From contig CAWKCG010000001.1 of assembly GCA_963847965.1 (NCBI GenBank), positions 1 through 64,000 on the forward strand: 64,000 nucleotides of DNA, given 5' to 3'. Under the pieces are notes generated by a model, which ran no database searches, was not told where the DNA came from, and worked only from the letters and a program-made list of their open reading frames with translations. The position numbers were made by a program, and so were the translations under genes. Below are positions 59,515-64,000 of the stretch, one piece after another (position 1 is the first letter of the stretch; the number at the start of each line of letters is the position of its first letter). Source of the DNA: Palsa-504 sp963847965. GTDB taxonomy: Bacteria > Actinomycetota > Actinomycetes > Streptosporangiales > Streptosporangiaceae.

Positions 59515-59735
59515 GTGTGCCACCTCCATGTGAGCTGGAAACCAGACTGACCTGCATGCCTTAAGGAAGCGGCAAGGAAACCGGCACGTTCGCGTTGAGA
59601 AGCCGCAGAACTCGCTGAATGCCGGAGCGCAGCGAACAGCCGTACCCAGGTCCGCATGCGCACGGCCGGCCGATTCACCTGCCGTCCGCGCAAACCCTAT
59701 AGTCGCATCGTTGACCTCACCAGGAGGGCGGATCG

Positions 59736-59885
59736 ATGTCGGGCGAGACGGCAGCTTCGGGCCAGACGGCAGCTTCGGGAGGCGGCGGAGGCGGCGACGT
59801 GCCCGCCGGGACCGGGCGGGTCATCGATACCAGCGTGGCCCATAGCGCCCGGGTGCACGACTACTGGCTGGGCGGCAAGGACAAC
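59736..59885 (+). pseudogene. Truncated SAM-dependent methyltransferase (DUF574 type)
   Basis: From ATG 59736, ~50 residues end in IDTSVAHSARVHDYWLGGKDN, the invariant start of the actinobacterial DUF574 methyltransferases (usual length ~270). At about 59886 the match stops abruptly and lower-GC sequence of another origin follows. A GGAGG ribosome site is still present. It looks like a gene cut by insertion or deletion. Confidence 0.75.
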
Positions 59886-60314
59886 ATTAGTTCCGGCACC
59901 CCCGTACAGCGGTCCGATAGTGATCGTACAAGCACTTCATGCGCATTATTCGAAAATAGCGTCCTTCGCTGTCCGGGATCTGTCCGGTCCCTGTTTAGGC
60001 ACTTATGTCCGTTTTATCGGACGAGGGTTCCTGACTCTGGCCTGACTCTGCTGACTGGTGCCGTGTGCCTGGCCTGGGGTTTGGGCGGGACGGTCCTGGC
60101 TTTTGGGGGTCTGACCTTTCCCGCTCACGTGCCGGGGCGGGCGGCCAGGGGCAGGTCCCAGACGGTCAGGGGGGCGGCCCCGGTACGGTGGCGGCGGTGT
60201 GCGGTCATGTCATCATCCCTCTTCACTCCGTACGTCCCGCCTTCAAAGCGGCGGGTATGCCGGTTCACATTCAATGATGGATCGAGCCACCCTGGCTATG
60301 CTTTCCACCGATGC
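59886..60314. other. Non-coding junction sequence after the broken methyltransferase
   Basis: 429 bases without a believable gene. It begins with a lower-GC patch (59886-60010), then a G-rich stretch with several TGACT(C/G) repeats, then a hairpin at 60236-60255 (CCCGCC / GGCGGG, 8-base loop). The hairpin resembles those near the ends of IS200/IS605-type elements, but no transposase is present. Confidence 0.4.
60236..60255. repeat. Hairpin CCCGCC...GGCGGG
   Basis: 6-bp perfect stem with 8-base loop TTCAAAGC and no T-run. A possible remnant of an insertion-sequence end; weak evidence. Confidence 0.35.
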
Positions 60315-60869
60315 TTATTCGGGATCCGCACCGCTCAGCGGGCCATAATAAGATCCGGAGAAATATCCGGGGGTGTCAAGGGTCTCAACGCCGAAGAGCG
60401 CGGCATCCATTGCGTCGTGGACCGCGAACCGTGTGGTCTCAACCCCGATAAGAGGATCAGGCTTGAGCCCGCCCGGCACGGCAACGGACAGTACCATTGC
60501 GGTCTCGGTGTCGATGACCATCGTTCCGGTCGTGGCGCGTCCGGCAGGAGAACCATGAACGGGCACTTCGGTTGCGGGTCTGCCAGTAGGGCGATGCGTG
60601 GTCGCAGTTCCTTCATATGACCCGATCCGCAAGCCGAGCTTGCTGGCGAAGAACACGGGTCTCGACAACATGCGCAACGCCCCGGCCGGCTCGCCCCGGC
60701 CGGTATCCTGGCCGCGGCTTCCCTCCCGCAGAATGACCTCGCCATTCTCTTCGACAAGCCAGAAAAAGGGCGTGTGATACCAGTAATCGACTTCACCGAT
60801 CTCGAAGGTACCGGCCATCACGAGGTGACCTGAGACCCCGAAGCCACCGGTTCTCATGGGCTCGAACAT
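60315..60869 (-). CDS. Protein of unknown function
   Basis: 184 residues from ATG 60869 with GGAGG 5 bases upstream. It is mixed alpha/beta with a YWYHTPFFWLVEENGEVILREGS strand region and a C-terminal DTPGYFSGSYYGPLSGADPE tail. It has no signal peptide or membrane helix and belongs to no family I recognise. Lower GC than the core genes, in keeping with an accessory region. Confidence 0.5.
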   Translation of the reverse strand: MFEPMRTGGFGVSGHLVMAGTFEIGEVDYWYHTPFFWLVEENGEVILREGSRGQDTGRGEPAGALRMLSRPVFFASKLGLRIGSYEGTATTHRPTGRPATEVPVHGSPAGRATTGTMVIDTETAMVLSVAVPGGLKPDPLIGVETTRFAVHDAMDAALFGVETLDTPGYFSGSYYGPLSGADPE

Positions 60870-60924
60870 ACATCCTCCGGACTACCATCGCACCGGACAG
60901 GCCAGTAGTGCCGGCACGCCGACC

Positions 60925-61452
60925 TCAGCAGTCAATGCCGGCCTGTGTGCTCGTAGCATACCCGCTTGGTTGAGGGAAGCGGATCACCGCGCCGTCCGAG
61001 AAATAGGCCTTCGCGTAAGCCTGTGCCCGGAACTGACCATCGTAGGCTCCTTCGCACAGCAAGCTCTGGTTGCTCCAGAACTTCATCTCGCTTACTCCAG
61101 GGAAGTACTTTTCGCGCCATCCGGTGACGGGAAGCCATTTTGCGCAGCCACCCGGGCCTTTGTAATCGAACTCGAGCCTGATCCACGATATGATCTCATC
61201 CATAGGGATGTTCACTGCGATGCACTCAACCCATGAGTCGAAATCCACGAATCTGTGCTCTATGCTCCTCGTCTCGACTGGCTCTTGGACGTCGCCTTGA
61301 CATACCGCCGCCACTTGGCGAGGAGAATGAGCGGCAGGCGGACTTGCCGCATGCGCCGAAGCGGGAGAGGCTATAGCGGCAATGCCAGCTCCCAACGCGA
61401 CAGCACAAGTAGCGATCGTAATGGTGCGGCGAATTCTAGAAGAAACGATCAT
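60925..61452 (-). CDS. Small secreted protein of unknown function
   Basis: 175 residues from ATG 61452 (GGAAGG ahead). Sec signal: SRIRRTITIATCAVALGAGIAAIASPASAHA, cut near ASAHA-A. The mature part has four cysteines (AAVCQGD, ECIAVN, GGCAKW, LLCEGAYD, and a terminal IDC), likely disulfide-bonded, and many aromatics. Family not recognised. Low GC for the window. Confidence 0.6.
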   Translation of the reverse strand: MIVSSRIRRTITIATCAVALGAGIAAIASPASAHAASPPAAHSPRQVAAVCQGDVQEPVETRSIEHRFVDFDSWVECIAVNIPMDEIISWIRLEFDYKGPGGCAKWLPVTGWREKYFPGVSEMKFWSNQSLLCEGAYDGQFRAQAYAKAYFSDGAVIRFPQPSGYATSTQAGIDC

Positions 61453-62131
61453 CGGTAACCTTCCGTTGATCCTGAGCTCAGCCAAGTATGGTGTGTTATT
61501 CAAGAGCTTTCCTTCCTCGGGCGTTGGCCCTGCGACGACGCTTTGCGAGGGACTGGGTTTGAATAAGCCATATTGCTTCTTCCGCAGGAGAAGTCGAATT
61601 TGCTTATGCTGCGCGGGAGCGACAGTCAGGCCTGGCCGCGACCGCCATTGACAAGCCGGGCTAGCGGCTACGCGCACCTGTCGCACATGCTTGACTACGG
61701 ACAGGCAGGCAAGGTGGCTCGAGCATGACGGCCCCGTAAGAAACCCGAAACAACTCCCCCGGCGTCCTGGCACCTGCAACCCCATGAAGTCCATCGGGTC
61801 GGTGACCAGACGGGCGAGCTTGCCAGCGACTACTCGCGGACTCCGACGCAGCCCCCTCCCCCGTCACCCCCCCGCCCCCTAGCCCCGGTGGTCCCGGCCT
61901 GCGGCCGGCCCACCAGGCCAGCGTCGGCCCCTGCGGGGCCGACTGCCACCCGCCCGGCTGGCCGTGCCCGGCCCGTCCGGCCTGGTCACGGCCCCGGCCG
62001 GGCGGCCCGGCTCGCACTAGCGCCGCACTGGCCGGCCGCCCTGCGTGCGAGCGCTGTGCCGGGCCTGCCCGGCCCGCGTGCGGCTGCCGGCCCTTGCCCG
62101 GCCGGGGCCGGGCTTGGCTAGGGTACCGAGC
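61453..62131. other. Gene-free stretch leading into the integrative-element translocase
   Basis: 679 bases. The first half is lower GC with a possible promoter for the secreted protein. The second half (from ~61850) is extremely G+C-rich with C-runs and GCCGGCC-type palindromic words. Possible attachment or transfer-origin sequence; no clear iterons or att core could be identified. Confidence 0.4.
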
Positions 62132-64000
62132 GTGCATGGGCTGGGCCACGCCGTGTCCGGCGCGGTCAGCGCGGTCGTCGTGCTGGCCGCGTTCGCCGGC
62201 CTGCTCGGCCTGGCCGGCCGCGTCCTGGGCCGGTCTCGCTCCCCGTATCCCCGGCTGCGGGTGCCCGGCTACCGCCGCACCAGCCTGCTCGCCTGGCTGG
62301 TCCGCGCCACCTGGTGGCTGGCGGTGCTGGCCGGCCGGTTCGCGGCCGGTGCGCCGCTGGGCCAGCGCCGCACCGACGCCACCTTCCTCAGTGCGGGGAC
62401 GAAGGTGATCGGCGGGGTACCCGGCTGGTGGTCCGCCGACCAGCCGTCCCAGTGGGCGTACCTGCCCGGCTGGAAACGCGCGGCCGTGCGCTGGGCCGCC
62501 GTGGCGGCCGCGGCCGGGCTGGCCGCCCGCCCGCTGATCACCTGCGTCATGCTGGGAGTACTGGCCATCGCCGGCAGCTGCGCGGGCTGGCCGCGCTTCC
62601 AGCGGTGGCGGTACGAACGCAGAGTGATCCGGCCGGTTTACCTCCAGCTGTACCAGTACCTGGGCACCGAGCCGGGCGAGCGGCCCGGCCGGTGGCTGGA
62701 TATACCGGCCGGGTTCGCCGGCGACCAGGACGCGCAGGTGACGCTGGCCTACCCGCCCGCCTGGAATCCCGACACGGCCCGGCAGCAGCACATCGACGAG
62801 GTCATCCGCCGGCACCTGGGCGGCGACCTGGCCGGGCAGTTCGGCCCCTACCAGGCCACCTGGACCCACCCGCCCGCACCCCCCGCCCTGGCCCGGTTCG
62901 ACGGGTACGACCTGCCCGCCCACAAGATCCACCTGGCCACCCTGCCCGGCGGGAAGAAATGGATCGCGGACCTGCAAGACGAAGAACCCCACCTGTTCAT
63001 CGCGGCCGGCACCGGCGGCGGCAAGACCGCCACCGCATCCATCCCCGCCGCGCACTGCCGCGCGAACGGCTGGCTGGTCGACATCATCGACCCCAAACGC
63101 CGGTCCTACATCAGCCGGAAAACCGGCCACGACGTGCTCACCAACGTGCCCGGCATCCGCGTGCACACCGACATCGAATCGATGATGTGGGCGCTGGAGG
63201 AATTCTTCCTCTCGATGCTCGGGGTCAACATCGCCGTGGGCGCGCACACCTCGTGGCCGGGCCTGTTCCCGCAGCGGCTGCTGGTCATCGATGAGTTCGG
63301 CACGTTCGCCTCGATGCCCGCGCGGATGCACCAGCGCAACAGGGGCCAGGGCCAGCCCCCGGCGCTGGACCAGCGGCGGCAGATCGAATGGCAGGGCCGC
63401 CAGGCCGGGCACCGGCTGGTGGTGGCGGTGCACCAGCCGAACCTGCGCTGGTTCGGCGACACCGACAGCCGGGGCCAGTACGGCTACCGGCTGATCACCG
63501 GGGCCTTCACCATGTCGCTGTGGCGGATGACGTTCGGGTACACGGCCCCGATCCAGTGGGACACCCGGATCAAAGGGCCGGGGCGTGGTCGGCATCGGCG
63601 AGGCTGAAGAACTTATCCACCACGCCCAGCTCGCCTGGATGCCCGCCGAAGAACGGCGCTGCTACGCGCTCACCGGACCCCCGCCCCCGGACTGGTTCAC
63701 CGGCATGCGGCCCGCCCCCTGGATCACCGGGCACGTCATCGCCGAGGGCCGCAAGCTCGCCGGCGCCTCCCTGGTCCAACTCGACGGCGGCGATGTCCCG
63801 CCCGATGTCCCACCCCGACACGATGGCTACGTACCTGCGCAAAGACGCCCCGATGTCCCGGCCGATGTCCCGCCCCCGGACAACCCCACCCGGCCCCTGG
63901 CCATCCCCGGCCCGGCCCGCCAGGCCGGCCGGCACCGCGCCCCGGCCCCTGCCGGCGACGGGCAGCCCGTCACCAGCACCGGGGGTGGCGGCCGGGACTG
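62132..64000 (+). CDS. FtsK/SpoIIIE-like DNA translocase of an integrative element (TraB type), frameshifted, partial
   Basis: Starts at GTG 62132 and runs off the right edge. Two or three N-terminal membrane helices (AVSGAVSAVVVLAAFAGLLGL; VRWAAVAAAAGLAARPLITCVM) are followed by FIAAGTGGGKTATASIPA (Walker A) and LLVIDEFGTF (Walker B). The frame ends at 63607. Removing one G from the run at 63580-63583 continues into GVVGIGEAEELIHHAQLAWMP and stays open to 64000, with a Pro-rich DVPPDVP tail. Single FtsK-like proteins move double-stranded DNA between hyphae in actinomycete conjugative elements (AICE), so the right side of the window is probably the left part of such an element. Confidence 0.75.

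Noticed and set aside
60236..60255. Intrinsic terminator or IS605-type end
   Set aside because: No T-run for a terminator and no TnpA/TnpB nearby; kept only as a weak hairpin.
61661..63595. 644-residue leftward frame opposite the translocase
   Set aside because: Antisense to clear Walker A and B motifs of the rightward gene; composition is that of a shadow frame.

Overview
The window is high-GC DNA with GTG and TTG starts, many 4-base start/stop overlaps, ECF sigma/anti-sigma pairs, PASTA-less serine/threonine kinases, a mannosyltransferase pair, MMPL and PadR/ROK regulators. All of this points to an actinomycete (Actinomycetota); I cannot name the genus. No tRNA, rRNA or CRISPR array was seen.

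Left part (1-12.8 kb), the most interesting region. A divergently transcribed AIR-synthase-like fragment (sll0787/Nit1C type) is followed by a six-gene, translationally coupled operon that looks like bacterial coenzyme M (CoM) biosynthesis. Its genes are phosphosulfolactate synthase (comA), an uncharacterised Cys-rich protein, two aspartase/fumarase-superfamily lyases, a PLP enzyme of the D-cysteine desulfhydrase fold, and a DUF1116 (AllG/YlbE-like) protein. The opposite strand carries an OsmC protein, cobalt-type nitrile hydratase/thiocyanate hydrolase subunits with an accessory protein, an Sll0783/MSMEG_0572-type DsrE protein, a small conserved-looking protein and a CoA-disulfide-reductase-like flavoenzyme. 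These face a divergent HTH-cupin regulator. The combination suggests a thiol cofactor pathway coupled to nitrile, cyanide or thiocyanate chemistry.

12.8-29 kb. A phosphopantetheinyl transferase, thioesterase, alpha/beta hydrolase and SDR, then a nucleotidyltransferase. Next come a GT2 plus PMT-type glycosyltransferase pair, a low-GC fatty acyl-AMP ligase-ACP-thioester reductase protein (probable horizontal transfer) divergent from an MMPL transporter, and assorted housekeeping-like genes (methyltransferase, DUF3500, DUF1697, SDR).

29-44 kb. A carbohydrate island: two GH4 hydrolases, a PfkB kinase, a complete Dpp/Opp-type ABC importer, a remnant of a ROK sugar kinase, a ROK repressor with a clear palindromic operator, a GH9 secreted glycosidase, a BadF-type amino-sugar kinase and a PadR regulator.

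44-57.9 kb. A WD40-fused serine/threonine kinase flanked by 23-bp direct repeats, and an ECF sigma factor with a beta-propeller membrane protein. Then Pth2, a beta-CASP-like metallohydrolase, a HAD phosphatase and a sugar ABC importer with LacI-type palindromes. A second kinase carries a striking His-Glu tandem repeat, and an anti-sigma/ECF pair follows.

57.9-64 kb. An arylsulfotransferase, a truncated methyltransferase, lower-GC orphan genes and, running off the right edge, an FtsK/TraB-like translocase typical of an integrative element.

At least five genes (comA, the HTH-cupin regulator, the mannosyltransferase, the metallohydrolase, the translocase) are split by what is in each case exactly one extra base. 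This looks like consensus sequencing error rather than biology, and they are annotated here as single frameshifted genes.
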